Shown here: positions 26,964-37,089 of the stretch, one piece after another
Layout of the letters: each line of letters starts with the position of its first letter
Numbering within the stretch: the stretch's first letter is position 1
DNA from: Enteractinococcus helveticum
Lineage (GTDB): Bacteria > Actinomycetota > Actinomycetes > Actinomycetales > Micrococcaceae
Assembly: GCF_001657475.1 (NCBI RefSeq)
Contig: NZ_LXEY01000007.1
Location: 1-64,000 of the forward strand
Direction of reading: 5' to 3'
Length of the DNA: 64,000 bases
Position numbers and translations under genes: made by a program
The notes under the pieces: generated by a model
What the model was told of the DNA's origin: nothing
Database searches by the model: none
What the model saw: the letters and a program-made list of their open reading frames with translations, nothing else

Positions 26964-27683
26964 TCATCCGTGGGTCGCGCCTACAGTCATACCGCCACAT
27001 ACATAGTGCGTCTGACCGGTAACGAAACCGCTTCGGTCATCCAATAGATACGCGACAGCGTGTGCAACCTCATCAGGTGTACCTACGCGCCCCACGGGTA
27101 CTGAGCTTAGGATGGCCTGTGTCTGAGAAGAGTCCTCTGGGTTAGCATTCACGAATAATTCCGTGGCAATTGGCCCGGGGCCAATAGCGTTTGCTGTGAT
27201 GCCATGGCGGCCTTCTTCAAGTGCAACGGTGCGTGTCAAACCTTGGAGTCCGGCTTTCGATGTAGCATACGCGCTGCGAAGTTCCTTACCTAGTGCGGCA
27301 CGGGACGAAATTGACACGATTCGTCCTAGCCCGGCGTCACGCATGCAGGGGAGTAACGCCTGTATGCACAGGAAAGCGCTGCGAACGTTTAATGCCATAG
27401 CGGCCTCAAATTCTTCGACAGTTTGGTCGGAGATGGCGTTGGGGAATACTGCACCTACATTATTGACCAGTCGGGTGATAGGCCCACCTTCGAGTGCGAC
27501 TTTGAGGGCCTTCTGAGTTGATTCCACATTTGACAAGTCGCAGTGAATGGCGTCCTCACCGGCGCGGTCCAAGATGACGGGTTCGTAGCCATCAATACGG
27601 CAACGTTGTGCAATTGCTGCGCCGATTCCATTTGCTCCGCCGGTAATCAGGACGCGCGGTGGGGTGGAGAGTTGGGAGTTCAT
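26964..27683 (-). CDS. Short-chain dehydrogenase/reductase
   Basis: 239 residues with the classical SDR features: VLITGGANGIGAAIAQR for NAD(P) binding, RLVNNVGA (NNxG), the serine in IVSISSRAALG, and YATSK with the catalytic Tyr and Lys. It then has GITANAIGPGPIATEL and a C-terminal SGFVTGQTHYVCGG. These enzymes oxidise or reduce alcohol and keto groups with NAD(P). The ATG at 27683 has AAGGAA 4 nt upstream. It lies 28 bp after the cyclase-family gene on the same strand, so the two form an operon, divergent from the LysR gene at 28916. Confidence 0.88.
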   Translation of the reverse strand: MNSQLSTPPRVLITGGANGIGAAIAQRCRIDGYEPVILDRAGEDAIHCDLSNVESTQKALKVALEGGPITRLVNNVGAVFPNAISDQTVEEFEAAMALNVRSAFLCIQALLPCMRDAGLGRIVSISSRAALGKELRSAYATSKAGLQGLTRTVALEEGRHGITANAIGPGPIATELFVNANPEDSSQTQAILSSVPVGRVGTPDEVAHAVAYLLDDRSGFVTGQTHYVCGGMTVGATHG

Positions 27684-27711
27684 ATGATTCCTTGTGATTG
27701 AGTTTTATTGA

Positions 27712-28812
27712 CTAGACGGTTGCAATCGGGTTGACTGGTGAGCCGGCTGCTCCAGGAAGATTCAGCGGCGGAGCAGTGAGAAGAAAGGCTGTCCGATTCA
27801 CCGTGCGAAGGTGCTGCGCCAGCTCGGTGAGATACCATAACTCACCCATTGGGACGCCGAGTTTAAAAAGGCAATGTTCGTGCAGGGGGAGGACACTCGT
27901 CAGCCCAGGCTGTGGGGGTGCAGGAAACTGTTCTACGGCGGGATTGTCGGCGGCGATTGCGGCTATTTGCTGGGTGGTAATCCATTTCAGCAGTTGGGGG
28001 TCAGAACCGTCGAGCTGAGCACCATAGTTGTGTAGGACTTGTGGTTCTGGTGTTCCCGCCATATCTATGAGGTATTGTGCATAGCCCGTATGGATCAGAA
28101 TGATGTCGCCGGGCTGTATGTCGATGCGGTCCCGTTCCAAGACGGCGGAGAGCTCTGCCCAACCAATAAGCTGGAAATGCGTGCCAAAGTGGTGTGCCAC
28201 ATCGATCATGACTGCCCTGCCTTGAATCGGCTTTGCGGCCATTGAATGGATACCGAGGGGACCAAAGTTCGCGGTTGTTGTGAGCTCACGTCCATCAGCG
28301 GGATGGACACCGCAGTCGGCTGGAATCGTGGGAGCGGTAACCTCAATGCCAGCTCTGAAACCGTTGTAGTAAACGGGTTCGGCAATGCCATCGCCGTCGG
28401 CGTCAAAGAGTGCCCCAACGTGTACTAGCGCGTCCCATTGGGATGAGTACTGATTGTGCAAGATGATGAGGTCGTCGTTGAATACATCCGTCATGCCAGG
28501 TTGGATTTGCTCATACCGGCAATTCGCGTTGACAAGCTCACCGCGAAGATTGGGCCGATGGATCGGTGGCAGACGATTCGGGTTTAGATCCGTCCCACCA
28601 GGCAAATTGAGCGGCAGACCAAGTGCGAATGTCTGGTGCGAGACGATTTCGGCCAGGCCGGCACGTACCTTTTCGGCCGTCAGCAAATTCAAGCGACCCA
28701 AGGTATCATCTCGACCAAATTCTCCCCATGTGGATGGCTCAGGACGGTTTTTCCAGCGTCGCTCAATGCTGCCATCAGGGAGGTTTCGCAGTGTCGATGC
28801 ATCGTCAATCAT
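27712..28812 (-). CDS. Cyclase-family (kynurenine-formamidase-like) metal hydrolase
   Basis: About 366 residues. Early signatures are WGEFGRDDTLGRLNLLTAEK and SHQTFALGLPLN. The metal-site stretch is SQWDALVHVGALFDADG, where cyclases of PF04199 have HxGTHxDxPxH. Here the first ligands read WDALVH, the variant form common in longer bacterial members. Further on are RAVMIDVAHHFG, QPGDIILIHTGYAQ and LPLHEHCLFKLGVPMGELWY. Such proteins hydrolyse formamides, lactones or polyketide-like acids. The start 28812 is chosen for the AGGA 10 nt upstream. It is the first gene of an operon with the SDR and is divergent from a LysR gene. Confidence 0.75.
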   Translation of the reverse strand: MIDDASTLRNLPDGSIERRWKNRPEPSTWGEFGRDDTLGRLNLLTAEKVRAGLAEIVSHQTFALGLPLNLPGGTDLNPNRLPPIHRPNLRGELVNANCRYEQIQPGMTDVFNDDLIILHNQYSSQWDALVHVGALFDADGDGIAEPVYYNGFRAGIEVTAPTIPADCGVHPADGRELTTTANFGPLGIHSMAAKPIQGRAVMIDVAHHFGTHFQLIGWAELSAVLERDRIDIQPGDIILIHTGYAQYLIDMAGTPEPQVLHNYGAQLDGSDPQLLKWITTQQIAAIAADNPAVEQFPAPPQPGLTSVLPLHEHCLFKLGVPMGELWYLTELAQHLRTVNRTAFLLTAPPLNLPGAAGSPVNPIATV

Positions 28813-28865
28813 GATTATTATCCTAAGTGCGGATTTATCCATTGTCTAACATTGATTCGATATAT

Positions 28866-28888
28866 ATTCATAATGTAAGATTATGAAT
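28866..28888. promoter_or_regulatory. LysR-type inverted repeat between the divergent cyclase and LysR genes
   Basis: Perfect 9-bp arms ATTCATAAT (28866-28874) and ATTATGAAT (28880-28888) with a 5-nt spacer. The repeat contains the T-N11-A type symmetry expected of LysR-family sites and lies in the 103-bp divergent promoter region. It is a probable binding site for the regulator at 28916. Confidence 0.65.
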
Positions 28889-28915
28889 ATGGTGTGGCCC
28901 AACGATGGAGGTTTC

Positions 28916-29830
28916 GTGAAACTGCAGGAGATTAATGCGTTCATCGCATTGGCGGAGGAGCTCCATTTCACTCGAGCAGCTGAGCGTCTCGAAGTGAGTC
29001 AACCGCAGTTCAGTCAATTGATACGTAGGCTGGAAAATCGGTTTGACACGGCGCTTGTTGAGCGAACCACGCGTCGAGTAGCACTGACAACTGCCGGTCA
29101 AGCAGCGTTGCCACACGCACGTCGTGCGGTGCAGGAAATCAATTTGATGTATCGCAGCGCTCACGACTTAAAAGGTCATGTCCAGGGGACCGTACGGCTA
29201 GGCTACGCAGGTGCGAGTTCGCGGCCTTCGTTGCCAGGTATTGCTCGGGCTGTTCGCGAGAACTCGCCGGGGGTCGACTTACATCTGCGGTCAATGGTCT
29301 ATGGTGCGCAAGGTCCTGGGAGAGTGGTATCCGGGGATCTCGATATCAGTTTTTCACGTCGTCCACTAGTGCATTCAGGACTGATTGACCGAGTGTTTGA
29401 GTATGAAGAAGTCCTGGTGGCACTTCCATCGGATCACCGATTGGCGACATCGGGCTCCATTGACTTACATGATTTACGGGATGATTCCTGGGTGATGTTT
29501 CCAGGGACCTATGGTTCGAATGTGCGCGATGTTGGGCTGCAGCTGACGACAGAGGCCGGGTATACACCCAAGATCGTGCAAGAGGCCCCGGATTCTTACA
29601 CTATTTTGGGTTTGGTAGCTGCAGGGGTTGGGGTGACCATCACGGTCTCCTCAGTGGCGCACGTGGGGAATGGTGACCTGGTGTTTTTGCCGTTGGCAGG
29701 TACGCCTCGGTTCTTGACGGCGACTGTGGTGTGGTCGGCTCAAGCTGGACAAGCTACCCTGGCGGTCATTGATGCGATTAATCAGACCTACCCCATCCCA
29801 GAGGAACCGGAAGGCATTATTGTCGGTTAA
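28916..29830 (+). CDS. LysR-family transcriptional regulator
   Basis: 304 residues from a GTG at 28916, chosen for GGAGG 6 nt upstream. A start at 28883 would place extra, unconserved residues before the domain. The winged helix reads VKLQEINAFIALAEELHFTR, AAERLEVSQPQFSQLIRRLE and LVERTTRRVALTTAGQ. The effector part has VRLGYAGASSRPSLPGIAR, DLDISFSRRP and ILGLVAAGVGVTITVSS. It is divergent from the cyclase/SDR operon with a perfect inverted repeat between them, so it most likely activates that operon in response to the substrate. Confidence 0.9.
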   Translation: MKLQEINAFIALAEELHFTRAAERLEVSQPQFSQLIRRLENRFDTALVERTTRRVALTTAGQAALPHARRAVQEINLMYRSAHDLKGHVQGTVRLGYAGASSRPSLPGIARAVRENSPGVDLHLRSMVYGAQGPGRVVSGDLDISFSRRPLVHSGLIDRVFEYEEVLVALPSDHRLATSGSIDLHDLRDDSWVMFPGTYGSNVRDVGLQLTTEAGYTPKIVQEAPDSYTILGLVAAGVGVTITVSSVAHVGNGDLVFLPLAGTPRFLTATVVWSAQAGQATLAVIDAINQTYPIPEEPEGIIVG

Positions 29831-30370
29831 GAGGTGAGTGCAGTACTCTGGGGAATTCTTAGCTCACGCAAGAGCCAAGCTGTGCTGTCTTACTGTCTGG
29901 TACTGCTCTGCCCGGGCAGATTTTACTTGACTCCGTGTCAAGTTGTGACTGCTGTTGCATCCCATGCTCGGTACTAATTTCTGGTGCATGGTGATTTGTT
30001 CGGAGGCAGAGGCCCTTTCCGATTCAATTAGGCCCAGATGCCATAGGCGATGTAGGGAATCTCGGCTCGCCACTCGGTAGCGCAATCGATGGTATCCTGC
30101 CGAAAGTACCTGGAGATAGCAACGTCGTCATCGACGATGCCCCGATAACTGGGCGGGTTGCTTGCCAATGTAGCTATCGAATCTAAATGAAAGCAATCGA
30201 AGCGTCTGCTGTTGACTCTCCTATATTTTATCACTTGGAGTAGGTGCGGCTATGTCTTCTACGCTCCGATTGAGTCTGTCCCGCGTGAGGCCTTTTCGGG
30301 AGGTCAGCAGTGGTTTTGAGTTAAAGTCAATCCAGACGGCCCGAAGTTCAAACCTCGCTAGGAGATGGTT
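29831..30370. other. Gap without a convincing gene
   Basis: 540 bp after the LysR gene. A minus-strand frame at 30028-30234 (68 codons, ending TEWRAEIPYIAYGIWA) has a protein-like look but no ribosome binding site and no family I recognise. It may be debris. Nothing else stands out. Confidence 0.4.
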
Positions 30371-30586
30371 ATGAAATACGGTGGAGCAGTTGCACTCATA
30401 GTTATCGGAGCCATTCTCTATTTTGCTGTCAACGTTGAAGTGGCAGCAGTCGATATCAGTCTCATTGGGCTCATCTGTATGATCGCCGGTGCAGCATGGC
30501 TCGTGATCAACCTAATTTTCGATGCGACAACACGTCGTCGGCGGGTGGTTCCTGTTGAAGAACGGCGTGAAATTATCGAGGAGTAA
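30371..30586 (+). CDS. Small two-helix membrane protein, DUF6458-like
   Basis: 71 residues with two membrane helices (GGAVALIVIGAILYFAVNV and DISLIGLICMIAGAAWLVINLI) and a short, very basic and acidic cytoplasmic tail (TTRRRRVVPVEERREIIEE). The pattern IGAIL.FAV...DISLIG.I.M.AG matches the small actinobacterial family DUF6458, of unknown function. The ATG at 30371 has GGAG 6 nt upstream. An ATG at 30365 would leave no room for it. Confidence 0.7.
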   Translation: MKYGGAVALIVIGAILYFAVNVEVAAVDISLIGLICMIAGAAWLVINLIFDATTRRRRVVPVEERREIIEE

Positions 30587-30617
30587 CGATCGTCGACCTG
30601 TATTTTCGGGTTTTGGT

Positions 30618-31976
30618 TTATCGCAGAGTCCACTTGCCGATCTCGAGTTCGCTGCCGGGAAGCACATCGAACGGTGAGTCCATCGGCTGCATGTGCTCAT
30701 GAAATTCGAACGCAGCGTCAAGCCACGCTCCGTTGACCATGATTTGCACTTGCTGTGCGGAGTCGTCGTGGTGCGCGCCGCGTTCCCCTCGCCAGTACAC
30801 GATTGCCTGAGCGGATTGGCCTGGACCAACGGTGATGGTTGAGTAGGTTTCCTGCCCATCTTCGGAGAGTTCGTATTCGCTGACGTTTACTTCCAGATCT
30901 TGACCGGCTTGAATAATTCGCAGGTCTGGCATTCCCTGAAGCTGGCAGGCGCCTGCGCTGTGGTTGGTAACAACGATTCCTGCGCCACGAGCACCCGTGG
31001 CTGCATCCCAACCGCCAATGGTGACATCCAATGCCGAAGCTTCGCACGCCGATGCAGCTTGCGTTGGAGCAGCGGTTGGTTCCGGCGTCGCAGGCGGAGT
31101 AATCGGGCTCGGGGTAGGGGAGTCCGAGGGAGTCTCCATGCGAGGTGACGGGTGGTGTTCTGGACCAGATCGCTCGATGTCACCGGTAAGATACCGTGGC
31201 CATGCTGCCCAAATTGCGGTGCAGGCGATCACGACGATCGATGCGATGGTGGCAGTGCGCTGGCGTTTTGACGCAGGTCTGTTCGGGGCGTCGTCGTAAT
31301 TTGCAGTCGAATCTCTGTCCCGAGATCTGGTGATCAACAGCGGACCGAGGAAAAGTGCAATCGGGTGCGACACTGGCAGTATCAACAAGACGAATTCGTT
31401 ATCTAAGACTCGTATAGCGGCGAGGAATATGATCGCGAACATGACGAAGCTGAGGGTGATGGCAAGCGCAAAGAGCTGGATTGCTATCGCGAAGCCCCAC
31501 GCTGCTTGGTCTTGACCGGTTTGTCAACGGATCCACCACCACAACGTCAACTGCACTGCGGTAACCGACGCGAAGAAAAGTAGCGTCATCGATGGCCCTG
31601 TCATGGGGTCGGACCACTGCATGAAGGCCCACCAGGGAAGCCACATGGTGATGAAGATTCCAATGGCTAAAGCGATTAGCCACAATCGGTAGGCCCGACC
31701 GCGTGGGCGACCTGGGAACCGTGACCATTGAGCTGGCCGTCCTGCCACCAGTGTAAATAGGCCGAGCAGTCCGACGACCAGCGCCGAACCTGCCAGCCAC
31801 GCGTAGAGACTGTTCAGGTTGTGGACGACGTGACGGTGCGTGCCATCGACTTCCCAAGGCCGCGGAAGACCCTGGGATTGGAGCGCGACGGACCCCAAAA
31901 CGATGAGCGCGGCCAGGACCAGTGCCGAACCGAGCGCAGCCCACAGGTGACGTTGCGTGGTGAGGCCCATGTCCAT
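30618..31976 (-). pseudogene. Membrane protein with C-terminal DUF4232 domain, split by one TGA
   Basis: From the ATG at 31976 one frame runs to 30618 with a single TGA at 31524-31526. The first 150 codons encode four membrane helices (LWAALGSALVLAALIVLG, LYAWLAGSALVVGLLGLFTLVA, LWLIALAIGIFITMWLPWWAF, MTLLFFASVTAVQLTLWWW). After the stop come two or three more helices (FAIAIQLFALAITLSFVMFAIIF), a Pro/Thr/Ser-rich linker (SPTPSPITPPATPEPTAAP), and a DUF4232 domain (VTIGGWDAATGARGAGIVV, NHSAGACQLQGMPDLRI). DUF4232 is common in secreted actinobacterial proteins. The part after the stop could restart at 31442, but the single-frame continuity points to one gene recently broken. Confidence 0.75.
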
Positions 31977-32646
31977 CTCGCTGTTCGAGTCGTACGTGTG
32001 AGGTGTGATTCCAGCATAGGGGCTGATGCAAATCTATTCACCGTGAGTCTAGGCTTCACAAGCGGGACACGAAAAGTTCATGCATCTATTCGACTGAAGA
32101 CTCTAGTGTGAGATTGCAGGATTCACGATTAGATAATTGAGAATTCCGTCAGGAGAACTTGTCCTGCCTAGGTTTTTGAAGCGTTCTAGCCCTCAAGGAA
32201 AAATTTGAGATCGAACTATGGGGCTCGTGCTGAACTCAACAACTAAGCCAAGAACCAGCTCCTGTTATCTGTGCAGATGGTTTCCACCTGCTTGCGATGA
32301 TGCGCTACAAACGATCAGGAGGTAGAACTAACAAACACCAATTCATTTTTCGTTGCTTCTGAAAAAACATCTCTGGCGATCCTACCGGGACATTTCTTAC
32401 GGTAAACCATCCGTCCATTGTCTCTACTGCCTCCCTTGACAATGAGGTAGCAGTATCTCGTAATAGACTGTTCGAAGCTGAGACTTACCTTGGACGCCAG
32501 CGCTCATAGGCCCTGTCTGTCAGCATGGCCAGATCGTCTTTTTCGTGGAGCGCCTATTCGCGGCCCTCCTCGGAGACTATTCTTAGATAGATAGGCAAAG
32601 TCGGTACGATCGTAGGAGCCTAGATCTTGCTGAAAGTACCTAACTA
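31977..32646. other. Gap upstream of the 1480-residue gene
   Basis: 670 bp with no open frame that looks like a protein. It must hold the promoter of the large gene that follows. No clear -35/-10 pair, hairpin or repeat could be picked out by eye. Confidence 0.45.
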
Positions 32647-35600
32647 ATGCCAGTTATTCTCCCTGATATTGAATTTTCTCGTATCCGTCCGTATGGTCGA
32701 CCTGCCTCGAGAGCGGACGCTTTCGAGGAATTAGCTTCGATTCTGATTCAGCAGATGCCTGAGTGGCCATCCGGTACACGTTTTGAACGGTTTGGAAACC
32801 CCGATGGAGGCCGAGAAGGTAAGGGGACTTTACCTAACGGTGACGTATGGGCGTGGCAGGCCAAATACTTATTCAAATTCGACTCATCAGCGGTAACGCA
32901 GGTCACAGCTTCGCTTGTTCGCGCACTCGAGCAAGAACCCAACTTGACACGATACTTTGTAATATTCCCAATGGATCTACCCGCCGGTGATAACGAACGC
33001 TCCACCTCCGCGTATTCGTTATGGAAACAAGCGGTATCGAACTGGGTGTCCCTTGTGGAAGACAAGGAAAGAACTGTTGAATTTGTTTTCGTGGGAGGGC
33101 ACGAACTTACATCTGCTCTAACCGAACAGGAAAACGCAGGACGTCTTAGGTACTGGTTTGACTCAAGGTCACTGACTGTCGATTCACAACGGAATCGCAT
33201 TGAGGAAGTAATCGCGAAGGTTGGCCGACGTTATAGTCCAGAAATGCACATTGAAGTTGATACAGTGCAGGTTCTTGACGCCCTTGGGCGCAATCCAACC
33301 TACGTTGACCGATGGCGACAAGTTCTTGCACAGTTGCGATCTTCTCGAAGGTGGCGTTGGAAAGCACCTGACGCTCGGCGCGATATTTTCGAAAACGATC
33401 TCCAACAGAGCCAAGAGCGAATGGAACGTGCAGACGAGGCTATATCGCGTGTAATTAGTTCCGTGCACACCTTCGAAAGGCTTGAAAAGGCATCTAGTGA
33501 GATAAATTCTGCTTTCGAGGCGGTTTCGACGGTGAATGAGCTCCTAAATGAGCACTTACGTTCCGACGATGGGCTTTTTGTCGGCGAAGCCGCGTCGCTT
33601 TTTACAAACGCAAGAGATGCCCTCAATGCTCTCAGCTCGGCTGACCAATTGTCTTCTGCGGTGGACACTCGTGCGGCAGATGAAGGCGAGCTTCTAATAA
33701 TCGGAGGCGCTGGGGTAGGGAAAACTCATTTACTTTGTGATGTTGCTAGGAGACGAATCGCTGAGGGGCGTCCAACAATGATGCTCCTCGGGCAGGATTT
33801 CGATGGTCGACCACTCTTGCCACAAATTCCTGAGCTGATAGAAGAACGGGGCACCGTCGATGACGTTTTAATGTTGCTTGATGCCGCCGCTGAAGCCTCA
33901 GGCAATAAAGCATTGTTGATCGTGGACGCTATTAATGAAAGTCTGAGGCCAGACCGTTGGTTGGATGATATCCGCGTTCTTCGTACCAAATTGAAGCGGT
34001 TCCCTCGTGTTGGTCTTGTTCTATCCTGTAGGACCGATTTTTTAGATCCTGTTATTGGAAAGACCGACATGCCTGTAGTTGAGCACTACGGTTTTCAAGA
34101 AAAAACAGATGTTGCGGTTCACCGCTTCGCTGAAGAGTATGAGCTTGAGATTCCATCTTTCCCGATTTTTAATCCAGAATTTGGGAATCCCCTCTTTTTA
34201 CGACTGGCATGCGAAGCCCTGTATACGTTAGGGGAGTCTCGTTTTACCCTAGGTTCGGTGGGTCTGACCACAGTATGCAACGCTTTCATTGATGCAATGA
34301 ACCTACGCCTTTCAAGTCCAGCTCGATGCGACTATGACCCTCAACTGAAGCTGGTGCAGGCTGTAGTTCGTGAACTTGCACAGATAGACGCCAGCACTTT
34401 CGAGAGAAGCCATGTAAACAGGATTATTTCCGGACTCCATGATGAACGTATCTGGTCACAATCCTTGCTGAAGGGGCTGCTAGATGAAGGCGTCCTCATC
34501 GAAGTAAGCGTCGATCGATTGGCATTTGGCTACCAGCGTTTAGGAGATGTAGCGCGAGCAAGTGCGATCGCGTCGAAGACCCCGAGCGAGGTCGAATCTT
34601 GGCTTCGCTCCCTGGGACCAGATCCGTGGCACGAGCGTGGCACGCTTGCAGTTCTCGCTATCATGCTGCCGGAAAAGCATGCCGTTGAGCTCTTTGACCT
34701 GATGAGCGTCGATGGGAGCGTTTCAGTTGCTGCTATCCACAGCTTTCTCGATAGTTTGACTCTACGAGAATCTGAGTTTGTCAGCTTCCGGACCCGAGAA
34801 TTAGTCGAGCGCCTCATGAATACTGAGGAATTTGCTGACGAGACGAGAACCCAGCTGATTTCTTTAGCTTGCGTTCCGGGACATCCGTTGAACGCTAAGT
34901 GGTTGCACACTCACCTTCTGCAACAGACATTGGAAGACAGAGATGCGACTTGGTCAGTGTGGCTCATTCATGCCCTTGACCCAGGAGTGCAAAATCCGGT
35001 CCGGACTCTAATTGAATGGGCATGGCCGATGAGGGCGGAGGGTAGAGGTAGTCCAGGCCGTGAGACCAGAACTTTGGCACTACTAACGCTAGGGTGGTTT
35101 CTTACCACATCTGATCGGCGTGTGCGAGACCATGCAACAAAAGCAATAGTGGCTCTTGGGGAGCAAGATTCTTCCGCATTCATTGAGGTTCTGAGCTTCT
35201 TATCGGATACTAATGACCCATACATTATTGAACGGATGGCTGCAGCTTCCTGCGGTATTTCATTGCGGAACGCCAGCACAACGACACTCCATGGCCTCGC
35301 GAAAACGCTTGCAGACCTCGTCGCAGAGGGGTGGCCACAACATTTACTAACCCGTGACTATATTCGGAGGGTCCTCGAAGCCGCTAGAGAAGCAGGTTGG
35401 GATGGTCCGAGTGGTGGGCCGCCTTATGGATCTCTTTTACCTGCTGAACCGACGCCGCGAGAAGAAATTGAAGCATTGAGCGAGGGACATGGCCGTGATT
35501 ATAGCTCTGTCTGGCTTTCTATTTCAGAAATGGGCGATTTCGGCGCATATGTGCTCAAACCGGCTATCCGAGAACTGGCCATACCAGACCAAGACACAAT

Positions 35601-37089
35601 GCTTGACTTCGCAGAGCGAGCCATTTTCGACCGAGTTTTGGATTTGGGCTGGTCCCCAGACAAATTTGGAGCCATCGATAGTCGACTTCGTAGATGGCGA
35701 ATGGGTGGTCAAGCCGAGCGCATCGGGAAAAAATACCAATGGATAGCCTTGTATGAGGTTCTCGGAGCGCTCACCGACAACTTCGATATTCAGCCCTCAT
35801 GGTCTCAACAAAGTGCTCTTCCCTACTCATACTGCGAACAAATAATATCCCGCGATATTGATGTAACACTTCTAGCTCGAAAACCAGCGGAGCGTAGCGA
35901 ATCGAAACAATCACTGTGGTTTTCTCCCGCCCAGGCTACATTCCCCGCTGTAGTGGTCAACGACTATCCAAGTGATATGAACGGCGTCCCTGACCCTCTC
36001 GAACTGATATCAGTGACTGGCCCCGATGGAGAACAGTGGCTAAATTTACTAAGTTACCCCGATTGGCGACAGAAACATGTTCCCGAAATTGAGGCGCAGA
36101 GGCCACCCACGCGGACCATATGGATGCATATTCACGCATATTTAGTGCCCATCGAATCAGCAGGGGCGCTGAAAGCCTGGGCTGTTGGGAAAGACTGGTA
36201 CGGTCGCTGGATGCCAGAGAGCGGTGAGAGTGTCAACGCATTGCTCGGTGGGCATCATTCTGACCCTCAGTGGGCTCATAGCTCAGGAGTTTTGGATCAT
36301 TGGTGCCCATCGGTTCAAGGGCCACAACCTGCCGATCTCATTCAGTGCAGCGCCGCTTATGAGGGTACGGGAAGTGACAGGGATGCTTCGGCAGAACAGG
36401 AGACCCAAGGATTCGTTCCAAGTGGCGCGCTTGCTGGGATTTTAGAGCTTTATCCAGGCAAAGATTTCGAATGGGAAGATAGTAGCGGTGTAGCGGTATT
36501 CGATCCTTCCATAAGAGAAGGCGGGCCAAATTCGCTCTTGGTCAGGCGCAGTCAAATTTCTAAACTCGAGGACGAAGGGTACACGATTTTTTGGACTGTA
36601 CTCGCCGGACACGAACACATACCCGGGATTTATCGAAGCTACACGGATGATCATCGATTCGTGAGTGGAAGTGCTTCATACATACTTGAGAATGGAACGG
36701 TCGGAAAGGTTGATTCCAGAGCGTACAGCTTTAGTCCCGGATTGCGGGATCAGAGAACCCTGAGCTGGAACGCGGGATTCTTGGAAGCGTCATCTGCGGA
36801 ACCGAATGTTTCGGCCCAATCGATGGATTCATTTCGAAATCGTTCGTACCAACATGGTAGTGACGCGAGCACATGTGACTTAGAACAACAAGCAAGTGTC
36901 AGCACAAAAAATGGGGCGGCACTATGGATCGCACTGAAGTCTGGCGCAAAAAATGCCCAGGAGCTCAGTGATGCTACTCAACTGGCTATCCATCAAGTTA
37001 GGTATGGGATGGGTCATCTCGTAGATGCAGGCCTGGTCCAGCGGATTTTAGGGGCAGGGAGCCACCGAGTAAGTTACTCAATACGCTGA
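32647..37089 (+). CDS. Giant nuclease-STAND NTPase protein, putative Avs-like antiphage effector
   Basis: 1480 residues. The N-terminal domain has a PD-(D/E)xK pattern of the Mrr type: Glu in AFEELASILIQQ, Asp53 in FGNPDGGREG, then Q71-A-K73 in VWAWQAKYLF. After a coiled region, an NTPase domain follows with Walker A LIIGGAGVGKTHLL (353-360) and Walker B LLIVDAINESLRP (about 425), and later SCRTDFLDP, as in STAND/NACHT ATPases. A winged-helix part and long HEAT-like helical repeats (about 650-1080) come next, then a beta-rich region and a terminal winged helix (AQELSDATQLAIHQVRYGMG). Nuclease, STAND ATPase and sensor repeats in one chain is the plan of Avs antiphage proteins. That role is inference. 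Confidence 0.75.
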   Translation: MPVILPDIEFSRIRPYGRPASRADAFEELASILIQQMPEWPSGTRFERFGNPDGGREGKGTLPNGDVWAWQAKYLFKFDSSAVTQVTASLVRALEQEPNLTRYFVIFPMDLPAGDNERSTSAYSLWKQAVSNWVSLVEDKERTVEFVFVGGHELTSALTEQENAGRLRYWFDSRSLTVDSQRNRIEEVIAKVGRRYSPEMHIEVDTVQVLDALGRNPTYVDRWRQVLAQLRSSRRWRWKAPDARRDIFENDLQQSQERMERADEAISRVISSVHTFERLEKASSEINSAFEAVSTVNELLNEHLRSDDGLFVGEAASLFTNARDALNALSSADQLSSAVDTRAADEGELLIIGGAGVGKTHLLCDVARRRIAEGRPTMMLLGQDFDGRPLLPQIPELIEERGTVDDVLMLLDAAAEASGNKALLIVDAINESLRPDRWLDDIRVLRTKLKRFPRVGLVLSCRTDFLDPVIGKTDMPVVEHYGFQEKTDVAVHRFAEEYELEIPSFPIFNPEFGNPLFLRLACEALYTLGESRFTLGSVGLTTVCNAFIDAMNLRLSSPARCDYDPQLKLVQAVVRELAQIDASTFERSHVNRIISGLHDERIWSQSLLKGLLDEGVLIEVSVDRLAFGYQRLGDVARASAIASKTPSEVESWLRSLGPDPWHERGTLAVLAIMLPEKHAVELFDLMSVDGSVSVAAIHSFLDSLTLRESEFVSFRTRELVERLMNTEEFADETRTQLISLACVPGHPLNAKWLHTHLLQQTLEDRDATWSVWLIHALDPGVQNPVRTLIEWAWPMRAEGRGSPGRETRTLALLTLGWFLTTSDRRVRDHATKAIVALGEQDSSAFIEVLSFLSDTNDPYIIERMAAASCGISLRNASTTTLHGLAKTLADLVAEGWPQHLLTRDYIRRVLEAAREAGWDGPSGGPPYGSLLPAEPTPREEIEALSEGHGRDYSSVWLSISEMGDFGAYVLKPAIRELAIPDQDTMLDFAERAIFDRVLDLGWSPDKFGAIDSRLRRWRMGGQAERIGKKYQWIALYEVLGALTDNFDIQPSWSQQSALPYSYCEQIISRDIDVTLLARKPAERSESKQSLWFSPAQATFPAVVVNDYPSDMNGVPDPLELISVTGPDGEQWLNLLSYPDWRQKHVPEIEAQRPPTRTIWMHIHAYLVPIESAGALKAWAVGKDWYGRWMPESGESVNALLGGHHSDPQWAHSSGVLDHWCPSVQGPQPADLIQCSAAYEGTGSDRDASAEQETQGFVPSGALAGILELYPGKDFEWEDSSGVAVFDPSIREGGPNSLLVRRSQISKLEDEGYTIFWTVLAGHEHIPGIYRSYTDDHRFVSGSASYILENGTVGKVDSRAYSFSPGLRDQRTLSWNAGFLEASSAEPNVSAQSMDSFRNRSYQHGSDASTCDLEQQASVSTKNGAALWIALKSGAKNAQELSDATQLAIHQVRYGMGHLVDAGLVQRILGAGSHRVSYSIR

